Below are positions 1-8,323 of a DNA stretch of 64,000 nt, in pieces (positions within the stretch are counted from its first letter, which is position 1; every line of letters starts with the position of its first letter). The translations under genes and the position numbers were made by a program. The stretch is from assembly GCA_964584595.1 (NCBI GenBank), contig CAZPAM010000002.1, forward strand, positions 62,001 through 126,000, in the 5' to 3' direction. The DNA is from Scalindua sp964584595. GTDB lineage: Bacteria > Planctomycetota > Brocadiia > Brocadiales > Scalinduaceae. The notes under the pieces were generated by a model that was not told the origin of the DNA, did no database searches, and worked only from the letters and a program-made list of their open reading frames with translations.

Positions 1-1911
1 TAGTGTATCCCCAGGGCCAACATACATATCTTCTCTTATATGTACTTCTCCGGGCCCCAGGTGTATAGTCTGCGGCTCCTTATTGTCCAGATCCAATGGA
101 TGCACAATTTCCATATTGTGGACTACGGGTAGGTCCCGGTTTACGATATGCGTTTCTGGAATTATAGAAGTGCCTGTAACCGCATTGTTAAAGCTATTAC
201 TAAGAAAAGCAAGTAATGCCTTTTGATCTAGACCATTAAATGTAACAACATAATCACACGATCCCGCATCCAACGCATACTCAGGATATCGCAATCCGAA
301 GAAATGTGTAAAAGAGGGTTCCGGATCTATGATTTTCACACCCGGATAGAATAGAATGGCTGTGTCTTTTTCTATATTAATATCTTTGCTTTTATGTGCA
401 CTGCTGACATGAATGCCTATATTAGATTTCCTTAATTCTTTGGTTTGAAGTCCCGCGGCGGAATTACCCCACACCCTTATAAGGCATTTTATACCGTCTT
501 CCTTATTGTCACCACTATCATGCTCTGAAGACAAAAAGATTTCAACATTACATTTTTCCAACTCCGATTTAATAAAGTCTTCGCGCTTTCTTATCCACCT
601 TTTCACAACCCGAATTTCATCTTCAAAAAGAAGATAAGGAAATGGTAATCTGTGAATTCCCGCCGGTGTAAATCTTATATAACCCCTGTATGAATCTGCA
701 TGGACAGCACCGTCAATTTGCATGACATTATCATCTATAAATTTAGTCTGTTCTTCATAAGAACCAAAACTATTAATAGCTTCCCAAAGATATAGATTCC
801 GTCTATGTATAAATGTTGGATCTCTCAAGGCAAGATCCAGTATTGGCGTAAGTCTTTCATTAAGTGATATTCTGTATTCAGGCACAAGACCCAATTCAAG
901 AGTTTTTCGAAACCGGAATGGGCTGTAAGGTGTAAGCCCTCCATGACCATTGATATCATCTGCAATCGGCTCTAATAATCCACGTGAGGGATCAAAATAG
1001 TAGATATGGTTATGTACGGAATCCGCATGAATTCCCTGAAACAGATTCATTGCCGCCTGCCATCTTGCCAACTTGTCCTTATCCATAATTTGCCACAAAT
1101 CCTGAACGGACTCATGTGTAATCTCTAAATTAATAGCAGCTATAAGCTTTTCCATAGGCCTAAAGTTATCACCTTCTTGATCCTTGACGTGCATAAGATT
1201 CCAGGAGGCTGCTTCTTTCCAACAACTTAGTTTGTCAGCTTTCTTTCCCCTGTATTTATATATAATTCCCGGCATTCTTTCATGTTCAATCAAAAATATG
1301 TCTAGAGGACGAAGTGTCATATGATACAGGCCATAATATTTGTTGTTTACAAAAAACTTTACAAAAGAGGTATTGGATGCCATCACACCAAACTTATGCA
1401 CAAAACAATCCTCCATCAGGTTGCGCATCATAAGTTTGTCCTCTGGATTTACCAGTTCGATATATCGCCGCCCTTCGTAGAGTCTGTTTTTGGGAACTTT
1501 TATCCTGACAGAAGGTTTGTGAATATCCCAATGCCATTTATTAGCACCGCGCAACCTGTACTTTACCCTTCTGTACTGACCATCAGGATATTTCAAGTAT
1601 GCTCTGTAATAATCCCTTGTAGAGACAGGTACGTTGGAAAGGAGTTTATTAAGACTGTTCCGGTCAATAAAGAGCCTAATTTCAGGGACATCTTCTGATC
1701 CCCTTAACTCGGGAGACTCCAACCCGGAAACAAAGGAAGAAAAAGCCGTGTATGTTGAGAAGAAAAGTGTACCAAGTTCTCTCTTAAGTGAAAATTTGAC
1801 ATGAGCGTCTGTATAAGTAGCCTTAAAGAATATCAAATATGATGATAAGAATATAAAACCAAAAAGAATAAAAGGCATAGAAATGAGAAAGAGTTTTTCC
1901 CACAACTTCAT
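1..1911 (-). CDS. CotH kinase-family protein, C-terminus beyond the window
   Basis: The frame is open from an ATG at 1911 to the window edge (637 codons seen, no stop), so the protein is partial. Residues about 5-25 form one hydrophobic N-terminal membrane anchor. Around residue 190 the stretch YYGLYHM followed by a D-x-FLIE segment, and near residue 297 VHNHIYYFDP followed by DDINGHG, match the nucleotide-binding core of CotH, an atypical protein kinase family first known from Bacillus spore coats. The last visible residues (LGPGEVHIREDMYVGPGDT) look like parallel beta-helix rungs. It follows a DUF4956 gene with a 74-base gap; these families are commonly neighbours. The target of phosphorylation is unknown. 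Confidence 0.72.
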   Translation of the reverse strand, partial: MKLWEKLFLISMPFILFGFIFLSSYLIFFKATYTDAHVKFSLKRELGTLFFSTYTAFSSFVSGLESPELRGSEDVPEIRLFIDRNSLNKLLSNVPVSTRDYYRAYLKYPDGQYRRVKYRLRGANKWHWDIHKPSVRIKVPKNRLYEGRRYIELVNPEDKLMMRNLMEDCFVHKFGVMASNTSFVKFFVNNKYYGLYHMTLRPLDIFLIEHERMPGIIYKYRGKKADKLSCWKEAASWNLMHVKDQEGDNFRPMEKLIAAINLEITHESVQDLWQIMDKDKLARWQAAMNLFQGIHADSVHNHIYYFDPSRGLLEPIADDINGHGGLTPYSPFRFRKTLELGLVPEYRISLNERLTPILDLALRDPTFIHRRNLYLWEAINSFGSYEEQTKFIDDNVMQIDGAVHADSYRGYIRFTPAGIHRLPFPYLLFEDEIRVVKRWIRKREDFIKSELEKCNVEIFLSSEHDSGDNKEDGIKCLIRVWGNSAAGLQTKELRKSNIGIHVSSAHKSKDINIEKDTAILFYPGVKIIDPEPSFTHFFGLRYPEYALDAGSCDYVVTFNGLDQKALLAFLSNSFNNAVTGTSIIPETHIVNRDLPVVHNMEIVHPLDLDNKEPQTIHLGPGEVHIREDMYVGPGDTL

Positions 1912-1985
1912 TCTCCTATAACTCCTATCGTTAAATCTTATTCCTAACACAACACATCTCCCTGCAGTGTACGTCTACACATTTT

Positions 1986-2681
1986 TTATAAATCTACGCT
2001 ATCCTGACCAAGAATTACGCTAACCTTGGTTTCCTTATCTATTTTAGATATCTCGCTTATTATATATTCAGGTTCTAACTTTCTCTTCGGTTCTATAACA
2101 TAAAGGAGTTCTTTCATTTGGTCTTTACCCAATGCATCAATTGAAACGATGGCAAAACTATTTACTGTTTTCTTTAGTACCTTGTGTATAGTTGTTTCGT
2201 GATCTATACTTGAAGGAATCTGGATTCTTAACATAATCTCTTTGGCCTCCCGTGCCCCAAAATCCATATGATGCATGGCCAATACTATGCCGGAAAGTAA
2301 TACCGTGGCTACGGCAGCCACCAGAAAAAAGTGTGTCCCGCATGCCATGCCAACAGCCATAGCCATAAATATATAACCAACATCTCTGGACTCCTTAACA
2401 GGATTTCTAAACCTGATTATGGAAAGAGCACCTACCAGACTGAACGCACGTGCGATATTGGAGCCTATTATTATCATAATAAGAGACACTGTAACTCCCA
2501 TGATAACCACCGTTTGTACGAAAGACTGTGAATAGGAAACACCTCTATGAGTTATTGAATAAACCTTCGACATAAGCAGGCACAACAAAAATGACAGTAA
2601 TAGGGAAACAATGACATTCGTAATGGTTACACCGCTGGTCATAGAAATATCACGTGTAAACTCTTTTATTAACACATCCAT
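1986..2681 (-). CDS. DUF4956 membrane protein
   Basis: A 231-residue protein with about four membrane helices in the first 140 residues and a soluble C-terminal domain of about 90 residues. The conserved core (SLVGALSIIRFRNPVKE, then a glycine-rich helix) is characteristic of DUF4956. Members usually sit beside a VTC-type polyphosphate polymerase domain gene and a CotH gene. Here CotH is directly downstream, but no VTC gene is visible up to the left edge. The soluble part resembles small regulatory domains seen in MgtC-like proteins, which is only a resemblance. Function is unknown; a role in polyphosphate or surface assembly is inferred from neighbours. Confidence 0.75.
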   Translation of the reverse strand: MDVLIKEFTRDISMTSGVTITNVIVSLLLSFLLCLLMSKVYSITHRGVSYSQSFVQTVVIMGVTVSLIMIIIGSNIARAFSLVGALSIIRFRNPVKESRDVGYIFMAMAVGMACGTHFFLVAAVATVLLSGIVLAMHHMDFGAREAKEIMLRIQIPSSIDHETTIHKVLKKTVNSFAIVSIDALGKDQMKELLYVIEPKRKLEPEYIISEISKIDKETKVSVILGQDSVDL

Positions 2682-2705
2682 ATTCTTCTCCTTTTTGTAT
2701 TACCG

Positions 2706-3626
2706 TTAGTTACGTTTTAAGAAATAAACACAAGAAATTGCCCCTAAGCTAAACACAAGAATCACAGACACCGCCCTGTCCAGACTTGTCACAACCACCG
2801 CCTGTAACATATCACCCTCTATCAAGCGGTAACCTGCGCCAACAGCAGCCTCTCTTATGCCAAGAGAAGCTGGAGTAAGGGCTACAAATGTGGAAAGTAC
2901 TCCCAGTATTGAAATTAACATACAACTTAAAAAAGGCACTTCTTCATAAAAGATATGAAACCCATACTTAAGCCGGAACGCATATACCACAAAATTTAGA
3001 AATATAAGTAAGGATAGCCCATAAACGGCCGTCCTCTTTTTGCTCAGAATCTTCCATGAATTCCATATCTCATACAGCTTTTTTAAGAAATAGTTTTCAC
3101 TTTTTCCAACTCTGTTGTGGAAAGCAGACAACATAATGAAACTAAAGATTACTGCTGTAATAACGCCAAAGATCAAAAAAAGATTAATATTAGCATTTCC
3201 CTGCATAAGGTAAATAAAGATCAAAACACCTGTCCCTGTTAATCCAGCCATCATAAAATGCATCAATACCATTGCCCCCATACTGACTGCAAAGTCGGTA
3301 TACGAGAACCTATGGATCTTTTTTAGAAAATATCCTTTTGCCACCATACCGCCTTTTATGGAAATATAATTGAGAAACGTGTTCAAGGCTGAATACGCCA
3401 GCCCGTCTTGGAATGACGCCCGCACACCATAAACATGAAGCACTAACAACAACATAAAAGCGTTTATGGTAACAGACATAAATTGAAGGGTAAGGAATAC
3501 ACAGACCTGATTAACTGAAATCTCCATGATCCGTTTGAATGAATCAATATTCTTGTATACATAAACAGCCGCTAATCCGAAAATGATTATTGTGGCCGCA
3601 ACAAGAAATAAATTCTTCCATTTCAT
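2706..3626 (-). CDS. Lysylphosphatidylglycerol synthase TM-region/UPF0104-type flippase-like membrane protein
   Basis: A 306-residue protein with about eight membrane helices. The C-terminal signature LTPASLGIREAAVG followed by a helix and SLDRAVSVILVF is the hallmark of the MprF/AglD-type integral membrane family (PF03706). No LPG synthase catalytic domain is attached, so it is the stand-alone flippase-like half that is frequent in polysaccharide clusters. It lies 24 bases upstream of the DUF4956 gene and downstream of a methyltransferase on the same strand, so it is likely co-transcribed. The substrate is not visible; lipid-linked glycan transport is an inference. Confidence 0.72.
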   Translation of the reverse strand: MKWKNLFLVAATIIIFGLAAVYVYKNIDSFKRIMEISVNQVCVFLTLQFMSVTINAFMLLLVLHVYGVRASFQDGLAYSALNTFLNYISIKGGMVAKGYFLKKIHRFSYTDFAVSMGAMVLMHFMMAGLTGTGVLIFIYLMQGNANINLFLIFGVITAVIFSFIMLSAFHNRVGKSENYFLKKLYEIWNSWKILSKKRTAVYGLSLLIFLNFVVYAFRLKYGFHIFYEEVPFLSCMLISILGVLSTFVALTPASLGIREAAVGAGYRLIEGDMLQAVVVTSLDRAVSVILVFSLGAISCVYFLKRN

Positions 3627-3799
3627 ATTTTCTGAAACCTTCTTCCTCTATGTCAACAGCACAAGATAGAAGTAGATCTTGTTATAGTTTTATAGAAGAA
3701 AAATATGACGATATATACATAAGACCAAGTGGCGGCCTGAGGCTTAAACTTCTTGTAGGTGGATTTATCAAACAAACTTTAACGTTTTCCATTTTCTAT

Positions 3800-4564
3800 C
3801 TATTTCTTACGTAAGATACATACAAATGTCGGGGACAACCATGGAGCAACTTTACTGATAATAACTGCAATAAATGCCTTGAAAGTATTCGGTCGAATCA
3901 TATCCGTCATCATGTACTTTACAGGTTCCCTAAGTACTTTAGATGTATAATCAATCATTTCAAACGATGAAACCAGCCTCTTCAACTGCCTGTAAGTCAC
4001 CAGATTCTCATGATAGGATTCCTGTCCCCGAAACACCTTTATATAATAATTTGCAATCAATTTGGGCAACCAACTCAAACCCGGCAGATTATGATGTGGC
4101 TCAAAAGGCCATAACTTGTTAGGGCCAGCAAAAAAGCATACACCGCCAGGTTTTAATACTCTATAAATTTCATTTATAAGGCGTTCTGAATCCGGAACAT
4201 GTTCATACATATGAGTACATATTGCAACATCAACCGAAGAGTCCTTAAGCATTACGTTCATAGAATCTCCTACTACAAATTTAACGCTACTGTCTTTGAT
4301 ATTAGTTGCGCCAAAAACAACAGCATCCTTATCTATATCCATACCGATAACACTGCCAAAAGATGCTTCCAGATAATTCGTAATCCATCCTGCAGAACAA
4401 CTCATATCCAGACATGATAGTGAACGGGTATCTACCTGGTAAAAATCCCTGAGTACGGCAATTATTTTCTTCGCTTTTTGTTCGCGCATATCCCTATCGA
4501 ACATGGGCTCCGGGCGAATCTTTGAATATTCATACTGATAGTTATATTCTTTAATAGCACTCAT
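3800..4564 (-). CDS. Class I SAM-dependent methyltransferase
   Basis: A 254-residue Methyltransf_11-type enzyme. The SAM-binding motif I is LDMSCSAGWITNYL (about residues 51-64), with the acidic residue of motif II in VIGMDIDKDA, and the post-core segment YRVLKPGGVCFFAGPN is typical of small-molecule and sugar methyltransferases. Its ATG shares four bases with the stop of a short membrane-peptide frame upstream, which suggests translational coupling. In this surface-polysaccharide context a sugar or lipid O-methylation is plausible, but the acceptor cannot be read from the sequence. Confidence 0.8.
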   Translation of the reverse strand: MSAIKEYNYQYEYSKIRPEPMFDRDMREQKAKKIIAVLRDFYQVDTRSLSCLDMSCSAGWITNYLEASFGSVIGMDIDKDAVVFGATNIKDSSVKFVVGDSMNVMLKDSSVDVAICTHMYEHVPDSERLINEIYRVLKPGGVCFFAGPNKLWPFEPHHNLPGLSWLPKLIANYYIKVFRGQESYHENLVTYRQLKRLVSSFEMIDYTSKVLREPVKYMMTDMIRPNTFKAFIAVIISKVAPWLSPTFVCILRKK

Positions 4565-4721
4565 TTATCTGCATTTCTTTTAGACTTTATATGTACGCCA
4601 TACATATTTATGGATATCTTTATCCAACACAGAGATCCTAACGTTGCCAAAAACAGCAAACCTATATTTAAACTATTAATCAAAGTAAAGAATGTTAAAA
4701 TAAGGGCGAGAGATACCTCAT
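4561..4721 (-). pseudogene. Short membrane-peptide gene, apparently frameshifted near its start
   Basis: An ATG at 4721 has a perfect AGGAGG Shine-Dalgarno six bases upstream (4728-4733), but its frame stops after eight codons. The adjacent frame runs open for about 50 codons, encodes a hydrophobic hairpin (SLALILTFFTLINSL, then GLLFLATLGSLCWIKI) with a basic tail, and ends in a TGA overlapping the ATG of the following methyltransferase. The strong ribosome site, the membrane-like peptide and the coupled stop suggest one small gene with a one-base loss near the start. Programmed frameshifting or a sequencing error are alternatives. No family was recognised. Confidence 0.35.
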
Positions 4722-4791
4722 AAATTTCCTCCTACGTTCTCCACTCTTATAATCCCAAAAGCCGGGGTAAAAATATATTGTTTTGAACCCA

Positions 4792-6954
4792 TCAATTAAC
4801 AAATACCTCACTTCCACTCTTCAGTTCTTCCAAGATAAGGCTTGAGACAGATTCACGCATAAACCATTCTGGCAGTATCTTACCTTGTCTAAGTGTTTCT
4901 CTGGCCTGGGTTCCGCTGATTTTCTGATTAAACTCTTTACCATGCTCACATTTACTGGTGTAAGACATGCATTTTTGACAATAATAAACCTCGTCAAAGA
5001 AGATTATCTGTATCCCAATGTCTCCAACAGTTTCAAGCAGACGCTGCGAAGCATCTGGAGAATAGTAGCTACCTACACCAGTATGGTCCCTTCCTACAAC
5101 AAAATGACTGCATCCATAATTTTTGCGGCAGAGTGCAGTAAACAGCGCCTCTCTGGGACCGGCGTAGCGTGAATAACTCATGAAACCACCCAGCACTGCC
5201 TGGTTGAACGGGTAGTAGTTCTCAATTAAGTGTTGATAACTCTTAAGAATAATAGAACCGGAGAAATCTCCGGTTTTTTTCGGTCCAATTACCGGGTGTA
5301 TAAAAATACCATCACAGTGATGATCTTTCAAAGCCGTAAGCTGGATATATTCATGTGCACGGTGTGCTACGTTACGAGTATGAAATCCAACCACTTTTTG
5401 CCATTGACAATGTTCAAAAGTAAGACGGGACTGTGCAGGTGTCATTTCATAAGGTTGGCAACATTTGAGGTATTCAGACAGCAAGTCTACTTTACCGGCT
5501 AAAAAACAATTACTGCGGCTCAACAAACGCAAGACACCCGGATGATCTGTATCATCAGTACCAAACCATTTTGTGGCAAGGTCCTTCAAGTTATATGTAA
5601 AACATTCCTCAAGATCCAGTAATGCCCATATTTTACCTGCGTTTGTCAGTGCAATTGTTTCATGAGGTCTATAGTTATGGGTTTTTCCCGCTGGAAGTTG
5701 CAGCAGGATTGGCATTGGGAAAACAGTTCCATCTGGCAACTTATTCCCGGCTAAAACACTTTCAAGTACTTCACGTCCCATGAAACCCTCTATAGGCGAG
5801 AAGGCTCCCACAGCAATCTGATGTACATCCATCATTGTTCGCTTATCAATATCGAGCCGAGGTAAACCCTTAAGCGACTGATCTTCACACCCGGAGATTA
5901 CCCGCTCTATTAACCTCCCTCCATGCGGAGTAATCAAGCGTGAAGCTGAAAACAGATTCCTCTCCGGAATCGACAAGTCCACCTGTCTTTCGTATTGATT
6001 AATAAGCGTCCTGATCATACTGGCACACCCGACAGGGTGTTTGCCTATAGATGTTTCCGCTGCCAGCACCAAACCATCAGCACCATCCAGCAGCGTATTA
6101 ATCACATCATTAACCTCTGCCCTTGTAGGTTGTGAGCTGCTTACCATTGACTCCAATAGGTTTGTGGCAACGTATACCGGTAACTTAGATTTGTTCGCAG
6201 ACTGAATAATCTGTTTCTGGACAAAAGGCAGACTTTCAAGTGGTATCTCACGAGAGAGATCACCACGATCAATTAAAATTGCATCTGTGACATCTATAAT
6301 ATCGGCAAGATTTCTCAAACCAATCCGGCTTTCGATCTTAGCAATAATCTCAACATTTTCACCAACAAGACTACGCAACAATTCTACATCGCTTTGATGG
6401 TTTGCAAACGACAGGGCCATGTGCCTGATCCCAAGCCGCAAACATATCTCTATTGCCGCGTAGTCAATACTCGTTAATGGGGGCATGTGAACAAGTGGAA
6501 ATATTGAGACCGCCTTGTTAGACCCGATCGTACCGCCACTTAACACACGCCCGCGACAAGTTGATCCTATCTCAACTACCTGTAACAGCACGGTATCAAA
6601 GTCTATACTTATCAGGTTACCCACCATTAATTGCTGCAGGACTGAATCAGGGTATAGTGGAACCTTCGTCGTGTTACCCTGCACCGAAGATGCCACTATC
6701 TCAATCATTTTACCGGACTCCAGATTAACATGCCCCCCCATCAAGGTTCCAGTCCGCACCTGAGCCCCCTGGGTATCAAGGCAAATAGGGATATCAGAAT
6801 AAGAACGAATCAGGTTTATATATTCCTCAATCTGTTTAAGCCTTGTGTGCGACAGATTAATACGGAACAGATCTACACGAAGTTCATCGAGTCGCTTAAT
6901 GGTACGGGGATTGAGTGATGCAGGACCTAACGTACAGAGTATCTTCTTAATAAT
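4792..6954 (-). CDS. Pyruvate kinase-like domain fused to ATP sulfurylase; ATT start likely
   Basis: About 720 residues. Residues 1-325 are pyruvate-kinase-like: CTLGPAS, RINLSHT, DTQGAQVRTG, the catalytic lysine in AKIES (K206), DRGDL (D232), VATNLLESM and the AET loop. The usual C-terminal allosteric domain of pyruvate kinase is absent. Residues 330-720 are a sulfate adenylyltransferase (ATP + sulfate to APS + PPi), with HTRNVAHRAH around H525 and VVGRDHTGVG; the first active-site residue is His where ATP sulfurylases normally have Gln. An in-frame TAA sits at 6964-6966 and the frame then enters the conserved N-terminus with no ATG, GTG or TTG before it, so ATT at 6954 or 6951 behind AAAGG is the likely start. 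A GTG at 6759 would delete essential pyruvate kinase sequence. A sulfotransferase gene lies upstream on the same strand. Confidence 0.82.
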   Translation of the reverse strand: MIKKILCTLGPASLNPRTIKRLDELRVDLFRINLSHTRLKQIEEYINLIRSYSDIPICLDTQGAQVRTGTLMGGHVNLESGKMIEIVASSVQGNTTKVPLYPDSVLQQLMVGNLISIDFDTVLLQVVEIGSTCRGRVLSGGTIGSNKAVSIFPLVHMPPLTSIDYAAIEICLRLGIRHMALSFANHQSDVELLRSLVGENVEIIAKIESRIGLRNLADIIDVTDAILIDRGDLSREIPLESLPFVQKQIIQSANKSKLPVYVATNLLESMVSSSQPTRAEVNDVINTLLDGADGLVLAAETSIGKHPVGCASMIRTLINQYERQVDLSIPERNLFSASRLITPHGGRLIERVISGCEDQSLKGLPRLDIDKRTMMDVHQIAVGAFSPIEGFMGREVLESVLAGNKLPDGTVFPMPILLQLPAGKTHNYRPHETIALTNAGKIWALLDLEECFTYNLKDLATKWFGTDDTDHPGVLRLLSRSNCFLAGKVDLLSEYLKCCQPYEMTPAQSRLTFEHCQWQKVVGFHTRNVAHRAHEYIQLTALKDHHCDGIFIHPVIGPKKTGDFSGSIILKSYQHLIENYYPFNQAVLGGFMSYSRYAGPREALFTALCRKNYGCSHFVVGRDHTGVGSYYSPDASQRLLETVGDIGIQIIFFDEVYYCQKCMSYTSKCEHGKEFNQKISGTQARETLRQGKILPEWFMRESVSSLILEELKSGSEVFVN

Positions 6955-7080
6955 TAATTTCCTTTATACTCTTATAACAATCAGCTGTTAAATTTCTTGA
7001 AATCAACTGCTGCACAAATAAAATCACATTGTATCTGGACTTCACTACTAAACTGATTCTCCAGAAATCCATATATATAT

Positions 7081-7263
7081 TCACAAACAAATTATGGTAT
7101 CAATACTCCATATTTTTTGACAACATGCACCATTAGCATAATTCCTGTGAATTCTTTCAGGAATTACTATTAAACCTATCCTACCCAGTCTATGTATCAT
7201 CTTGCTATCTACATCAAAATTCATATCAAAGTAATAACGTCTGTGAATGAAGCTCTTTTCCAC
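7081..7263 (-). CDS. Short unrecognised reading frame after the sulfotransferase
   Basis: Sixty codons starting with GTG directly after the sulfotransferase stop. It contains a basic, aromatic N-terminus and an IVIPERIHRNYANG segment, with a CC pair near the end. No Shine-Dalgarno is evident and no family is recognised. It may be a small coupled gene or a remnant; the rest of the 6964-7263 gap shows nothing clear. Confidence 0.22.
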   Translation of the reverse strand: MEKSFIHRRYYFDMNFDVDSKMIHRLGRIGLIVIPERIHRNYANGACCQKIWSIDTIICL

Positions 7264-8220
7264 TCATTTCTGTTCGGCTTTTAATATCATTTCATGCCAT
7301 AGGGGTTCCGATCCATAACCCTGCTGAAGCAGCCAATCACCACAAATTTCTTGAAACTCTCTTACTAAATTGAGCGGCCATTTATCCCATTTCTGAAGTC
7401 GGTTTGCCCTGGATTCGTGAAAATACTTTCCTGAGAGTTCACCATTATATTTAAATTCAGCCTGGTACCTATTAGGAAATCTTGTCAAATACTTCAATAA
7501 ATTATTAAGAGATTCACATTCGTCAGGGCTTCCAAATAAACTTTCATATTTTACAACTGTAGCATTTGGATTCTTTTTGATTGTCTTAATAGCATATTCA
7601 GTTTGAAAACGCCATAGCCAGCAAATTCGCTGAAAAACAGAAAATTTGCTCCATCTATGAGAAAAAGGATCTTTTGGTAATCTCCTCGCACTTAATCGAG
7701 TATGAGGAAGATAAAAAAGCGGATCAGACTTACTATACATGACAGCAGCCTGGTTATTAAAATTGGAACGTACCCAGTTTCTTCCATCACGAATGATAAA
7801 AACTGTTTTTGAGTTAGGAAAAATGATGGGAATGATATCAATTAAGCCAGCCAACTGCAAATTGGCCTCTACATAAATGTCTTGCTTTAATTTGGAGATA
7901 TAATCATGTCGTAGTGAATAAAGTCTTTGTGCTGCTTCTGCCTCGTCTATCATCCCTCGTTGCCTGGATATAGTTATGCTCCTCATATTTCTCAAAGGGA
8001 ACAGCTTTCCTATAGTCATATTCAAAAAACCAAAGTCTATACATTTCTGAATGAAATCATTTTTGTTTTTATAAAAATTGTCAATTCTCCAGATATCAGG
8101 CTCCTGAACAGAGTGACAGCCCTTTACCGAGATAGCTAATAATTCAGAAAGAAACCTTGTGCCAGTTCGCCCACCAGAAGTAATAAAAATACACTTTTTT
8201 TTTATGTTACACTCTTTCAT
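7264..8220 (-). CDS. Sulfotransferase family protein
   Basis: A 318-residue PAPS-dependent sulfotransferase-type protein. Residues about 13-25 (ITSGGRTGTRFL) form the 5'-phosphosulfate-binding loop, and KTVFIIRDGRNWVRSNF is the 3'-phosphate-binding segment of this fold. No signal peptide is seen, so it would act in the cytoplasm or at the inner membrane face. It lies immediately upstream, in transcription order, of the ATP-sulfurylase fusion, which fits sulfation of a glycan or lipid. The acceptor is unknown. Confidence 0.75.
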   Translation of the reverse strand: MKECNIKKKCIFITSGGRTGTRFLSELLAISVKGCHSVQEPDIWRIDNFYKNKNDFIQKCIDFGFLNMTIGKLFPLRNMRSITISRQRGMIDEAEAAQRLYSLRHDYISKLKQDIYVEANLQLAGLIDIIPIIFPNSKTVFIIRDGRNWVRSNFNNQAAVMYSKSDPLFYLPHTRLSARRLPKDPFSHRWSKFSVFQRICWLWRFQTEYAIKTIKKNPNATVVKYESLFGSPDECESLNNLLKYLTRFPNRYQAEFKYNGELSGKYFHESRANRLQKWDKWPLNLVREFQEICGDWLLQQGYGSEPLWHEMILKAEQK

Positions 8221-8323
8221 TTATCTCTAGGCTCAAAAGTTACGTAACCTAATTGATATCTCATTGTTGCATTACTTGGTTAATTACTTTATATTCTGCA
8301 GCAATGAATGCACGAGACAATGA

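Noticed and set aside
1321..1698. A 125-codon plus-strand frame.
   Set aside because: It is antisense to the CotH-family gene, has no family features and no ribosome site.
5257..5280. A perfect seven-pair hairpin followed by T7 on the plus strand, resembling an intrinsic terminator.
   Set aside because: It lies within the ATP-sulfurylase coding region on the opposite strand and is explained by the codons of a conserved active-site segment; no antisense gene is upstream.
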